Positions 28,827-37,386 of a stretch of DNA of 64,000 bases are shown in pieces. Positions within the stretch are counted from its first letter, which is position 1. Every line of letters starts with the position of its first letter. The DNA is from JAIOQJ01 sp963718635 (GTDB taxonomy: Bacteria > Planctomycetota > Planctomycetia > Gemmatales > Gemmataceae). Both the position numbers and the translations under genes were made by a program. Under the pieces are notes generated by a model. It searched no databases, was not told where the DNA came from, and was given only the letters and a program-made list of their open reading frames with translations. The DNA lies in NCBI GenBank assembly GCA_963718635.1, contig OY970367.1, positions 4,712,001-4,776,000 on the forward strand. Reading direction: 5' to 3'.

Positions 28827-29860
28827 TCTAAGAGCTCCGACCAACTCGCTACGTAAAGAATTCGTTCGCCCAGCGCTTCGAGTTTTTCAATGCTTTTAAT
28901 GTCCGCGAGAGAACGTTCAGCTGACTCATTTCCGGCGCCGAAGCGTTTACGACCCTGTCGGAGCAAGAGCTTTTGAAGTCCTTCGACTCTTCCTTCGACT
29001 CTTCCTTCCATCCGCCCTTCTTCGTGACTTGCCTGCAGAATTGTCTCGACCATGCTGCTTACCTCTTTCATTCGTTGACCGTCTTCTTGCGCGGACTGAG
29101 CAAGCGATTGCCAACGTTCTTTCTCTTCACGCGGCCTTCGACTTCCTGCCCACGTTAGCACACTGCGCAAAATTTCGGTCCAGAGAACTCGGTCAGTGTC
29201 GTAGAGTTTTCCCAGTCGTCGCATCGCCTCGGCAAAGATCGGCTCAAACTCATCAGCCGGAGCGTCCTCCGCGCGAACCACCGAGAGCAATTGAAAGAAT
29301 GCATCTCGGCTTTCAAGCAAATCTTGCGAAGTATGGCTTGCCAATTCCCAGAATATCGGCTTCCATTGAGGTGCAAAAGCACGAAAAGCTTCCGGTCCGC
29401 CCAACAGATCACTGATCGTCCGATTGCTGCCCCAAACGTGCGACGATGTATGCAGTACAAGCGGCACGATCGGCGTCAGCCGAAATTCTGGGCGAGGCGC
29501 CGGCAGAAGTTCCCACTGCCGCCATTCGCGCTCCCAATAAAGCACCGAATAGATGAGCGTCCTTAACGGTATTCGCGGATCGGGCTGGCTTTGAGGCTCG
29601 ATCAGTACACAGACGAGCACCAATTGTTCTCCGTCGGCCGAACGGTAAGGAATCTCGAAAAGCAGGTCCGCTTCACGGCCGCGCCAGTCGTCGAGAAGAA
29701 AATCTCGCGGCAACAATTTTGCCCGGGAGAAGTCGAACCCTTTGGCCAAATCTTTCAGCACTTCTTCCAGAAACGCTCGCAGATTTTCGGGGTGCTGCAG
29801 TGACTTACGAAAGACGCGGTCAGCAATGTCGTGTAGAGAAGATTGGGCATCAGCAGTCAC
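28823..29860 (-). CDS. Rpn/YhgA-like PD-(D/E)XK putative nuclease or transposase
   Basis: The family (PF04754-like, Rpn) contains recombination-promoting DNA endonucleases. The fold is seen in GREADLLFEIPY (Asp-Glu) and LVLVCVLIEPQSQPDPRIPL (E-x-Q region), followed by LIYSVLYWEREW and LTPIVPLVLHTSSHVWG. The C-terminus holds short charged repeats (GRMEGRVEGRVEGLQKLLL), usual for these proteins, and a predicted helical end. Length 345. It sits between a small unknown gene and moeB, inside the riboswitch-led run. It is probably a mobile-type passenger; an 86-bp piece of it is repeated just downstream. Confidence 0.8.
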   Translation of the reverse strand: MTADAQSSLHDIADRVFRKSLQHPENLRAFLEEVLKDLAKGFDFSRAKLLPRDFLLDDWRGREADLLFEIPYRSADGEQLVLVCVLIEPQSQPDPRIPLRTLIYSVLYWEREWRQWELLPAPRPEFRLTPIVPLVLHTSSHVWGSNRTISDLLGGPEAFRAFAPQWKPIFWELASHTSQDLLESRDAFFQLLSVVRAEDAPADEFEPIFAEAMRRLGKLYDTDRVLWTEILRSVLTWAGSRRPREEKERWQSLAQSAQEDGQRMKEVSSMVETILQASHEEGRMEGRVEGRVEGLQKLLLRQGRKRFGAGNESAERSLADIKSIEKLEALGERILYVASWSELLD

Positions 29861-29887
29861 GTCGCCGCCTTATTGATTTCAAGTTAT

Positions 29888-30229
29888 TCAGCTTTGTTTT
29901 CCGACGCCGTTCTCGTCTAAAAACGTTTTCAAGAACTGCACATGTTCTGTCGGCCACTCTTGTTCTTTCGCATAGCCCACTAACGTTTCAAGATCCTCGC
30001 TCGCCCGCAACAGGTCTTTTCCTGTCAGCCGTTGCAAGTAGGTGGCCATGTATTCCAACCCTTCCATCGCCGCATCGGGATCGATAATGGTATCTTCCGA
30101 ACCCTCCAGAAACACGTAGCCATGAAGCATAGCCAGTAAAAGCGGATTGATGCCCAGATCGGGCGGGATCAGCGGGAACACCGCTGCGCCTTCGGGCGAT
30201 TCATATTGTTCTTCCGCTGCTTTGCTCAC
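29888..30229 (-). CDS. Small conserved protein of unknown function in the sulfur-carrier cluster
   Basis: 113 residues, acidic, mainly helical, with IPPDLGINPLLLAMLHGYVF and GLEYMATYLQRLTGKDL. No known motif or signal peptide, so it is likely cytoplasmic. It begins 30 bases after the MoaD-like gene and ends 27 bases before the Rpn-like gene, all on the minus strand. The tight spacing suggests it is expressed with the carrier. I recognise similar planctomycete proteins only as hypothetical. Confidence 0.7.
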   Translation of the reverse strand: MSKAAEEQYESPEGAAVFPLIPPDLGINPLLLAMLHGYVFLEGSEDTIIDPDAAMEGLEYMATYLQRLTGKDLLRASEDLETLVGYAKEQEWPTEHVQFLKTFLDENGVGKQS

Positions 30230-30259
30230 GATTTAGCTTTGCCTCCCGAGGACTAAACC

Positions 30260-30532
30260 TCACCCGCCCGCCACCGCCGGAATCAACGCCACCAACTGCC
30301 CGTCTTTCACCACGGTCTGCATCTCGTCGAGGTAACGAATGTCTTCGTCGTTGACGAAGATATTGATGTAGGGCCGAAGCTTGCCCTCGTTGAACAGCTT
30401 AGGTCCAATAGTGGGATGCTGTTTAACGAGATCCGCCAGCGCTGCGTCAACCGTGCCGCCAGCTACCTCAACCTCCGTCTTGCCGGCCGTATGCTCGCGG
30501 AGCGGGGTGGGGATTTCGATGCGTACCGACAT
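30260..30532 (-). CDS. MoaD/ThiS-family sulfur-carrier protein
   Basis: A 90-residue ubiquitin-like protein: SVRIEIPTPLREHTAGK (first strands), GTVDAALADLVKQHP (helix), LRPYINIFVNDEDIRYL and DGQLVALIPAVAGG ending in the diagnostic GlyGly that is adenylated and thiocarboxylated. ATG 30532 gives this minimal form; an upstream extension to 30625 has no family sequence. Carriers of this kind supply sulfur for molybdopterin, thiamin, 2-thiouridine, or cysteine/homocysteine. Its neighbours (a ThrC-like PLP enzyme and an E1-like enzyme) and the SAM riboswitch favour an amino-acid role. Confidence 0.92.
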   Translation of the reverse strand: MSVRIEIPTPLREHTAGKTEVEVAGGTVDAALADLVKQHPTIGPKLFNEGKLRPYINIFVNDEDIRYLDEMQTVVKDGQLVALIPAVAGG

Positions 30533-30597
30533 TGTGATTGTCTCCTCCGAACTAACAGAGCTAAATACTTTGTCCAAATTTATGCGAAACGTATTCG

Positions 30598-31092
30598 CTA
30601 TGTCGAATAATGCCCACTGTCCCAAGGCGGATGAAACATGATGTCATTAGGCCAAAGCATGACACATTCATAAACTCCCTCAGGGTTTTCAGGATCATCG
30701 AAATTGTTCTTTTCGTAGACCACTGCGAACCGATATCCTTCTTCTTCGTAGACAAATGTTTTGATCTGGATATCACAAAGCCGATCTATACAAACATCAC
30801 GCAACATATCACCTAGTTTTTTCCAAGCACGTTCGCATGATTGTTCCTCACCGTCGGCTGTCGTACCACCATTGGAAACCTTTGTGGATAAGTGGCTGCC
30901 ATTTGCATCGAAACGATGAAGGACAGCGTACCACCGCTTTGTTTTTTCCCAGTCATTCGTCGGACCTGATTCTGGGAACGCCCCAGAAACGAAGCCCATA
31001 AACTGGTTTCCGACGTTATCACATCCGACATAGTGGAAACGCCCACCCTTCCATGCTTCCTGAACGATTCGCAGTGTTTCGGGCTCAGCCAT
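30598..31092 (-). CDS. Unknown protein, 164 residues, between ThrC-like enzyme and sulfur carrier
   Basis: The sequence holds GRFHYVGCDNVGNQFMGFVSG, KRWYAVLHRFDANGSHLSTK, CERAWKKLGDMLRDVCIDRL and YRFAVVYEKNNFDD, suggesting a mixed alpha/beta soluble protein. No signal peptide and no family I can name; the style resembles small immunity or house-keeping hypothetical proteins. It starts 25 bases after the ThrC-like stop. Codon and base use are slightly AT-richer than neighbours, so it may be a later insertion into the cluster. Confidence 0.65.
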   Translation of the reverse strand: MAEPETLRIVQEAWKGGRFHYVGCDNVGNQFMGFVSGAFPESGPTNDWEKTKRWYAVLHRFDANGSHLSTKVSNGGTTADGEEQSCERAWKKLGDMLRDVCIDRLCDIQIKTFVYEEEGYRFAVVYEKNNFDDPENPEGVYECVMLWPNDIMFHPPWDSGHYST

Positions 31093-31117
31093 TGATTTCT
31101 TCTCGCGTCATGAGCCG

Positions 31118-32383
31118 CTAAACCAAAACCGGCTCTCTTACTAAACTCGGCACATCCACCAACGGCTCAAATGCATCCAGCGACGGCCGAATGACCACGG
31201 GCGGCTCAATGGCGTCGTAGAGCGCATCGAGCGTTTTCAGGCCGTTGCCGGTGATGCAGAGTACGATCTCTTCATCGCGCGGAATACGGCCTTGCTCAAT
31301 CAGTTTACGGGCGACGGCCACAGTTACTCCGCCTGCGGTCTCGGCAAAGATGCCCTCGGTGCGTGCTAGCAGTTGCATCGCCTCGACGATTTCGGGATCG
31401 CTCACGTCCTCGGCATAGCCGCCGGTGTCGCGCATCAGTTTGGCGGCAAAATAGCCATCGGCCGGGTCGCCGATGGCCAACGACTTGCAGATCGTGTTTG
31501 GCTTACGGACAGGCTTATGGCGTTCACGCCCTGTCTTCACCGCATCGGTAATCGGGTTGCATCCCGTCGCTTGGGCGCCGAACATCTTCGTCGTGGGTGC
31601 GCTTTTGACGATGCCAACGCGGTGCAGTTCTTCAAACGATTTATAAATCTTGCCGATCAACGCCCCGCCGGCCATCGGGCAGACAATGTGCTGCGGAAAA
31701 CGCCAACCCAGATCCTCGGCGATCTCGAAGCCAAACGATTTGGAACCCTCAGCATAAAAAGGCCGCAGGTTGATGTTTACGAAGCCCCAGCCATATTTGA
31801 ACGCCACTTGCGTGCAGAGGCGGTTTACTTCGTCGTAAGTGCCGGTCACGCCGATCACCTTCGCGCCGAAGATGCTCGTGCCGAGAATCTTGCTTCGCTC
31901 CAGGTCGGAAGGAATGAAGATATAGGCCTCTAAGCCGGAAGCGGCCGCGTTGGCCGCGACGCTGTTGGCCAGGTTGCCGGTTGAAGCGCAACCGACGGTG
32001 CGAAAGCCGAACTCACGCGCTTTGCTCAGTGCGACCGAAACGACACGGTCTTTGAACGAGAGCGTCGGAAAATTCACGGCATCGTTCTTGATCCAAAGGC
32101 GTTCGACGCCGAGGGCGTCGGCCAGCCTGTCAGCCTTGACCAAGGGTGTCCCGCCGACTTGCGGGCCGACGGTTGGCTCGCCTTCAAGCGGCAACAGCTC
32201 GCGGTAACGCCACATGTTGCGGGGACGTCTTTCGATCTTCTCCCGGCTTATGTTCCGGGCGACGGCGGCGTAATCGTAATCGACTTCGAGGGGGCCGAAA
32301 TCGTCGGTGCAAAAATTGATCGGGGATTTGGGATAAAGCTTGCCGCAGACCTTGCAACGAAGGCCAATGGAAAAATCGGGCAC
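31118..32383 (-). CDS. thrC: Threonine-synthase-like PLP enzyme under a SAM-I riboswitch
   Basis: A fold-type II PLP enzyme of the threonine synthase group, which normally converts O-phosphohomoserine to threonine. Start GTG 32383 (GGAG nine bases upstream) gives MPDFSIGLRCKVCG with a zinc-ribbon-like N-terminus. The PLP Lys is in NFPTLSFKDRVVSVAL (about residue 111) and the phosphate loop in CASTGNLANSVAA; GGALIGKIY and CITGNGLKT follow. Length ~420; ATG 32497 would add 38 residues without homology. A SAM riboswitch upstream and the downstream sulfur carrier and E1-like enzyme suggest it may instead be an O-phosphohomoserine sulfhydrylase making homocysteine. Threonine synthase remains the plain family call. 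Confidence 0.85.
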   Translation of the reverse strand: MPDFSIGLRCKVCGKLYPKSPINFCTDDFGPLEVDYDYAAVARNISREKIERRPRNMWRYRELLPLEGEPTVGPQVGGTPLVKADRLADALGVERLWIKNDAVNFPTLSFKDRVVSVALSKAREFGFRTVGCASTGNLANSVAANAAASGLEAYIFIPSDLERSKILGTSIFGAKVIGVTGTYDEVNRLCTQVAFKYGWGFVNINLRPFYAEGSKSFGFEIAEDLGWRFPQHIVCPMAGGALIGKIYKSFEELHRVGIVKSAPTTKMFGAQATGCNPITDAVKTGRERHKPVRKPNTICKSLAIGDPADGYFAAKLMRDTGGYAEDVSDPEIVEAMQLLARTEGIFAETAGGVTVAVARKLIEQGRIPRDEEIVLCITGNGLKTLDALYDAIEPPVVIRPSLDAFEPLVDVPSLVREPVLV

Positions 32384-32578
32384 GAGGATGACTCCGTAGT
32401 GTCTCTGATCGATGGCCAACAGCCGGAGACGACGTTCGACAACGAACGCCTGAATCCAGCCGTATACGACGGCTCCGGTGAGTATGGAAACGCCCATCGA
32501 GAATAGTGGTCATTGGCCACTAGCCGCGGAGGTTATTCCATATGAGGAGATAGAGAGGGTGTTTGCTCATCACCCGCG

Positions 32579-32706
32579 TCTGATCTTTCCCGGCTCACCG
32601 GGCAGGAGTTAGCACCTTTGCGAACGGGCTCGATTTAGGGTCGAAGCGCGCTCACCGGTTGCTGTGGCTTCGAAGGGCCTGTTCCCTCAGCCACTCTGGA
32701 TCGTAC
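32579..32706 (-). ncRNA. SAM-I (S box) riboswitch
   Basis: On the minus strand the conserved SAM-I core reads in order: GATCCAGAGTGGCTGAGGGA, GGCCC TTCGAAGCCAC, AGCAACCGG, then AAGGTGCTAACTCCTGC, a P4 hairpin CCCGG-TGAG-CCGGG, and AAAGATC closing P1. GTGGC/GCCAC forms P2. These match the S box consensus at all the hallmark positions (AGAG, GAGGGA, GCAACC, GGTGCTAA.TCC, GAAAGAT). It lies ~195 bases upstream of the ThrC-like start on the same strand. A short GGGTG/CACCC hairpin follows, but no U-tract, so the switch may act on translation or through another structure. Confidence 0.93.
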
Positions 32707-32857
32707 ATGGAGGCCGCGAGGTTGAATCGCGGTTACGCCCACGGGATCGAACTTGCTTCCGCTAATACTATATTCATCGGGCGATGGCGACAACAGCGAT
32801 CTGGCAAAATTTTTTGTATTTTGCTTGCGATTCACCTCTCCGGCCTATCACACGCGC

Positions 32858-34402
32858 TCAAGGCTTGGATGAAGTGCTGCCGGTGGTCGGGATTCGGATA
32901 GGTGGCGGCGCTGCGATCATCTTTTCGGTTGGAGTCGGAAGCTTTGTCGGCGGTGTAAAGTTTGGTGGAGGCACGGGATATTTGAGGTCGGGCAGGCGAA
33001 ATGCAAAGTATTGGGCGCCAGGCCAAACCATAGCGGTCTTCTGACCGCAAAACGACGTCGCTATAAACGTGTTGGGCAGATCTTTCTTAAACCGCGCCTC
33101 ATCCGCGTCGCCGATTTCAGGACAGTTGTTCTTGAGATCCAGGTAACGAAGTGATTTGATTTTACTCAGTTCGCGGATCGCTTCATGCGTCACCGCTGTC
33201 GATTGTAAATGCAGCTGCTCCAGTACGGCAAAACGTTCGAGGTGCTTAGCGCCGGCAACCTGCACTTGAGTAGTGTTTAAATTGAGCGATCTCAACGACC
33301 TCAATTGCGTCAGCTTTGTCAGTCCCGCATCAGTAATCGAGTTGTGGCCCAAGTAAAGCCGTTCGAGCGCCGGCAGATCGCAGAGGTCGTCTAATCCGGA
33401 ATCTGTAATCGAGGTTCCCCGGAGATCGAGGAGTGTAATTGAAGGAATTCGAGAGACTGCGGCCAAGCCCTTTTCATTCCAGGCCGTCCCCTTCACATCC
33501 AACTCGTGAAGATGTTTCAGCTCTGCGAGAGCATCAATGCCTCGGCCGCTTATCGGCGTGAACGCGAGATTCAGAGATCGTAGCGAGGCGCATCCCGCAA
33601 GTAATTTGACTCCGTCGTCATCAACAGTTGAATTACTTATGTCGAGCGTTTCAATGCCGGTCATCTTCGCCAAGTGAGCGGCGTCGGCATTCGACACGGG
33701 AGACACCTTTAGCGAAACGAGGAATTTGGCCGTCGAGACCGCCTCGGCCATTTTGGATCTGTCGCCATTTATTGAAATATCGAGATGGCGAATTTGTTCA
33801 GTCTCGACAATGTTCTTGATTCCCACTTCTGTAAGGTTCGGCATCCTGCCAACGACGAGCGAGCTAAGCGACTTGATTCCACGCACTCGTGCAATCGCTT
33901 CGTCCGAAAGCGGAGTCGCCGACAGATCGAGCCATTCTAAACTCTGGAGATTGGCGAGCTCGACTAGCCATTGACCGTTTGCTGAAGTGTGGTCGAGAAA
34001 CAAGGCTCGTGCATTGGGCGCGAGTTTCAGGCAACCAATTCCTTTTTCGGTAACTTTGGTGCAGCTACCCAAATCAATGCTGCGAAGGCTGGGGAGACGT
34101 GCCGCGAAAGGCAAAAGTTTGGCCAACTCGGCATCTGTCACCGTCTTCGGGAAGGCGAGGTGATCGACCTGATTGGATGAAGGTACAACTACCAGCTTTC
34201 CTCCTGTAATTTGCAGCTTGCTTTCCTCACGATGAAGGCCGCAATTAGCCGCCTTCAACGCATTTTCCGCATCGATCACCTGTTGCGCGTCCGGTTTCAA
34301 TTTCGGCTTCGCTTTAAGGGCTTGGGCTGAAATATGCGCGGGCCGTGCCCATAACGCCGCCAATGTGCAAATGCAAAATAGCAAGGGCCGAGAGTAATTC
34401 AT
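32858..34402 (-). CDS. Secreted leucine-rich-repeat protein, paralogue A
   Basis: A signal peptide (LLFCICTLAALWARPAHISA) precedes ~16 LRRs of the RNI/Cys-containing-like type, about 24 residues each: LEWLDLSATPLSDEAIARV, LEQLHLQSTAVTHEAIREL, ALERLYLGHNSITDAGLTKL. The C-terminal ~60 residues are Pro/Thr-rich (YPVPPPNFTPPTKLPTPTEK), perhaps a cell-wall-spanning linker. Length 514. It lies 28 bases after a related LRR gene on the same strand, a tandem duplication. Likely a periplasmic or surface binding protein; ligand unknown. Confidence 0.85.
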   Translation of the reverse strand: MNYSRPLLFCICTLAALWARPAHISAQALKAKPKLKPDAQQVIDAENALKAANCGLHREESKLQITGGKLVVVPSSNQVDHLAFPKTVTDAELAKLLPFAARLPSLRSIDLGSCTKVTEKGIGCLKLAPNARALFLDHTSANGQWLVELANLQSLEWLDLSATPLSDEAIARVRGIKSLSSLVVGRMPNLTEVGIKNIVETEQIRHLDISINGDRSKMAEAVSTAKFLVSLKVSPVSNADAAHLAKMTGIETLDISNSTVDDDGVKLLAGCASLRSLNLAFTPISGRGIDALAELKHLHELDVKGTAWNEKGLAAVSRIPSITLLDLRGTSITDSGLDDLCDLPALERLYLGHNSITDAGLTKLTQLRSLRSLNLNTTQVQVAGAKHLERFAVLEQLHLQSTAVTHEAIRELSKIKSLRYLDLKNNCPEIGDADEARFKKDLPNTFIATSFCGQKTAMVWPGAQYFAFRLPDLKYPVPPPNFTPPTKLPTPTEKMIAAPPPIRIPTTGSTSSKP

Positions 34403-34430
34403 TGTGGACTCCGAATGCAGTCTTGCAGCG

Positions 34431-36056
34431 TTAATTCTCTAAAGGCAGCCGAGGGCCGAGTTTTATTGACTTGGCATTCCCGTCGGGGAATGTCGCGCCA
34501 ACGACGACACATTCCGGCAGCGCCGACCGAATACTTTGTAATGATCTCTCGTTCCAGCCGTTGCCAGGCAGGTAAAGAGCGCGTAGCGACTTCATCGCGG
34601 AAAGTGCTTTCAGCGCCTGCACATCGACTTTTGTCTTGGTTAAATTCAGATGACTTAAATTGGCGCCCGCTAGGGATGCTACACCTTTTGAAGTCACGCC
34701 TGTTGCTTGCAAATTCAAATCCCTCAGATTCTTGAGCAGCGCGATCGAACTCATGCCTGAGTCATTTGCTTTACTTTCGGCAAGATTGATGCTGCTAAGA
34801 AAGCGCAGATCTCGGAGCAACTGAAGGCCCTCGCCCGTCGCTTCCGTCCGGCTTAGATTCAATTCGCGAAGCAGCGGAATCTCGGCCAACTCAACGAACG
34901 CGGCGGAGTTGACCCCTGACTGGTCAAGGTTCAACGTGGAAAGATGCGGATGTTTCGCGAAACGATTAAAACCGCTGCCGTTGATTGCCACACCAGCCAA
35001 ATTCAGTTCGCGAAGTGATGTGCATGCAGCAAGCTCGGCGAGCCCAACGTCCGTAAGGGCAACTTTCGTCTCGGCTGACTTCAATTTGACCGCAGGCAAC
35101 CGATTGATATGCAACACGCGAACCTGTTTGAGCATGCCGATCCCTTTGGCGCCTTCATCCGTAATCGGTGCGCCGCTGAGCTTGATGAGCTTGAGCCGTG
35201 GCAGGTTCGCGAGGTCGGCAAGACCGACGCCCGATACACTCGTGGCGGACAAGTCCAATTCTTCCAATGCTTCGAGCGCGGCCAGTGCCTTTAAAGACGC
35301 ATCGGTGATGCCACAACGACTCAGATCGAGCTTGCGCAGGGATTTCATCGTCGAAAGATCGGGCGCACTTCCAAGCGTCACTCCCGTTTCCGCGAGAGAC
35401 AGCGACTGTAGTTCGATTAAATTGACGAGGTCTTGCCATGCCCCGTCAGTGACTTTCAGATTCCCCGCCAAACGAAGTGTTCGTAAGTTCTTACTCTTGG
35501 CGAGTGAGCTAATCCCTTTGTTCGTAATTCGAGTCTTTGACAAATCGAGCCAGGTCAATCCGGTCGCCTTGTCGAATTCTTTGCATCCTTCATCGCTCAC
35601 AATAGTCCGATCGATAAAGATTGCTGCAAGGTCAGGGATTTCGACCAAGGTCTTCATGCCAGCGTCAGACACTTTCGTTGCGCCCAGATCGACCGAGCGA
35701 AGGAAAGGCAAACGATGGAGCGATACTCCCATCCGCGTAAGGTCGGCGTCGGCCGTTTTGATCGGGAATGCCAGTGCAAACAAAGGCGCGTTTGAATCGC
35801 CGCCGTAAATGGGTAGTTGCGTTGCTTGGGCGGGGTCGGTCGGTATCGGCTCAAACAGCCCGCGAAAGAAACTCTGCCGGTCGTGCTGGCCGATTGACTG
35901 ATAAGCCAAATGAGTGCAGCCGAAAGTTTGCACCGTATTGAAGGCGGTCTCCACCTGCTCCGGGGTGAGCGAGCCCGGCGCCTTCCCTTTCTGCGCAAAG
36001 GTGTTCGGGCTGCCGAGGATAAACAGAGTCCAGACGATAAGGAGGGAAACACGCAT
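34431..36056 (-). CDS. Secreted leucine-rich-repeat protein, paralogue B
   Basis: A signal peptide (VSLLIVWTLFILGSPNTFA) then an ~80-residue region and ~17 LRRs such as LTWLDLSKTRITNKGISSL, LEELDLSATSVSGVGLADL and LRELNLAGVAINGSGFNRF. Length 541. The overall plan matches the next gene downstream, including the N-terminal region with a Cys (FGCTH here, AANCG there), so the two are paralogues. No catalytic motif. It follows a VWA-protein gene by ~90 bases on the same strand. Confidence 0.85.
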   Translation of the reverse strand: MRVSLLIVWTLFILGSPNTFAQKGKAPGSLTPEQVETAFNTVQTFGCTHLAYQSIGQHDRQSFFRGLFEPIPTDPAQATQLPIYGGDSNAPLFALAFPIKTADADLTRMGVSLHRLPFLRSVDLGATKVSDAGMKTLVEIPDLAAIFIDRTIVSDEGCKEFDKATGLTWLDLSKTRITNKGISSLAKSKNLRTLRLAGNLKVTDGAWQDLVNLIELQSLSLAETGVTLGSAPDLSTMKSLRKLDLSRCGITDASLKALAALEALEELDLSATSVSGVGLADLANLPRLKLIKLSGAPITDEGAKGIGMLKQVRVLHINRLPAVKLKSAETKVALTDVGLAELAACTSLRELNLAGVAINGSGFNRFAKHPHLSTLNLDQSGVNSAAFVELAEIPLLRELNLSRTEATGEGLQLLRDLRFLSSINLAESKANDSGMSSIALLKNLRDLNLQATGVTSKGVASLAGANLSHLNLTKTKVDVQALKALSAMKSLRALYLPGNGWNERSLQSIRSALPECVVVGATFPDGNAKSIKLGPRLPLEN

Positions 36057-36144
36057 GCTTCACCTTGTTTCACACGACGGATCGTGGGTGTGATTGTAAT
36101 CGCGCGAAGGGTCGAAGTCAACGAACTGCGATTTAAAGTGCACG

Positions 36145-37182
36145 TCACGGCAGCGTTCGCCATATGGTCTGTGTGACCGCTACCAAGACAACGAGCAATC
36201 CGAGCGATGCCGCCGCCAGCCAGATATCGAGCTCGAAATATCGTCGGAACGTATTGCTGAGGATCGGCTGTCGTTCAAGCTGATCAATCGCCTTGCAGAT
36301 GGCCAGGAGCTGTTCGCCATCGTTGGCGTCAAAGACTTTCCCACCGGTTAGATTCGCTACCGCCTGATTGATGATGCGCCCGTCGGTGCGTTGTTGAACT
36401 GTCTCAGGTGTCACGGTTCCGCCGGTGTCGATCACGTAAATCGGGATCTTGAGGTTAGCCGCCAACTGGGCTGCCTGCCGTGGCTTCAAAGGCTTGCGGC
36501 TCTCGTCAATCGAGTCGGGGTATGTCAATTCCCCATCGCTCAGCAGGATCATTACCTTATGCGCGGGCAAGGTTTTTTCCAGCCTCACCAGCCCCTCGGC
36601 GATGGCGTCGCCGATGTTGCTCCCCTCTTCACGCACGGTGATCGGCGGAGCATTATCGAGCAGGTGCAGCAACACGGAATGATTCAGTGTCGGCGGACAA
36701 AGAGATTGAGGCCAATTTGAAAAAGTAACCAACCCGATGGCATCAATGCCGTGCGCATTTGCTCGACCTTGGAAACGGCTGCCGTCTGGCCCTTCTCCCC
36801 CGGCTATGAAAAGATGCAGCGCCCGCCGTGCTGCTTCTTTGCGCGAGGTCGGTGCGGTTCCCGGCTGCCAAACGAATGTTTCCGCTTCCATGCTGCCCGA
36901 AACGTCCAGCACGATCTCGATGGCGATTCCTTCCGTCGCAATGCGCGTTGTCATATCCGGCAGACGTGGACCCGCGGCAGCCACCAGAAGCAGGCCCATC
37001 GCAAGAGTCCACCCTAGGGCAACGAAAAGCCGGGCGCGATAGGCATGGCCGTTCGGGAGAAGTGACAGCAGCCGAAGATCGGAAAATCGAAATGAGGTGC
37101 GGCCTGGCCTCATCCGAGCGAAAGTGAGAAGAGGCAGCAGCGTTAATAAAACGAGTAGTCCGGGATTAGCGAATTCAAGCAC
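36145..37182 (-). CDS. Membrane-anchored VWA-domain protein (BatA-like)
   Basis: The layout is that of BatA/aerotolerance proteins: two N-terminal helices (PGLLVLLTLLPLLTFA; ALGWTLAMGLLLVAAAGP), a von Willebrand A domain with MIDAS Asp93-x-Ser95-x-Ser97 in VLDVSGSM, IDAIGLVTFSNWPQS and VMILLSDGELT, then a C-terminal helix (IWLAAASLGLLVVLVAVTQT). The VWA domain faces the periplasm and binds protein partners through a metal. Usual partners (MoxR ATPase, DUF58) are not seen here. It is upstream of the LRR pair. Confidence 0.88.
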   Translation of the reverse strand: MLEFANPGLLVLLTLLPLLTFARMRPGRTSFRFSDLRLLSLLPNGHAYRARLFVALGWTLAMGLLLVAAAGPRLPDMTTRIATEGIAIEIVLDVSGSMEAETFVWQPGTAPTSRKEAARRALHLFIAGGEGPDGSRFQGRANAHGIDAIGLVTFSNWPQSLCPPTLNHSVLLHLLDNAPPITVREEGSNIGDAIAEGLVRLEKTLPAHKVMILLSDGELTYPDSIDESRKPLKPRQAAQLAANLKIPIYVIDTGGTVTPETVQQRTDGRIINQAVANLTGGKVFDANDGEQLLAICKAIDQLERQPILSNTFRRYFELDIWLAAASLGLLVVLVAVTQTIWRTLP

Positions 37183-37291
37183 GACGTTGTACCCGTTGAA
37201 AAGACGCCTTTAAGCTATCAAACTGGCTTGCTTGGAGTTTCGCAAATATCGTCTGAAAAGAGGTATATAGCTCTTCCCATGTGTACAGATG

Positions 37292-37318
37292 TTGTATATA
37301 CTCATTTACATCTAATAA
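37292..37318 (+). promoter_or_regulatory. Candidate lexA promoter
   Basis: TTGTAT (37292-37297) and TAATAA (37313-37318), spacer 15 bases, sit ~70 bases before lexA in an AT-rich patch. The spacing is short and the match is by eye only. GTGCA..TGCAC arms at 37341-37363 are a weak operator candidate. Confidence 0.3.
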
Positions 37319-37386
37319 TCGGAGATCTTCTTTCTGCTTAGTGCATATCGGCATGCGCGTGCACGAGCCCTGCAAGGAGCGTTAAC

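Noticed and set aside
37341..37363. LexA operator
   Set aside because: GTGCA..TGCAC arms are short and widely spaced; the planctomycete LexA box is not known well enough to me to claim it.
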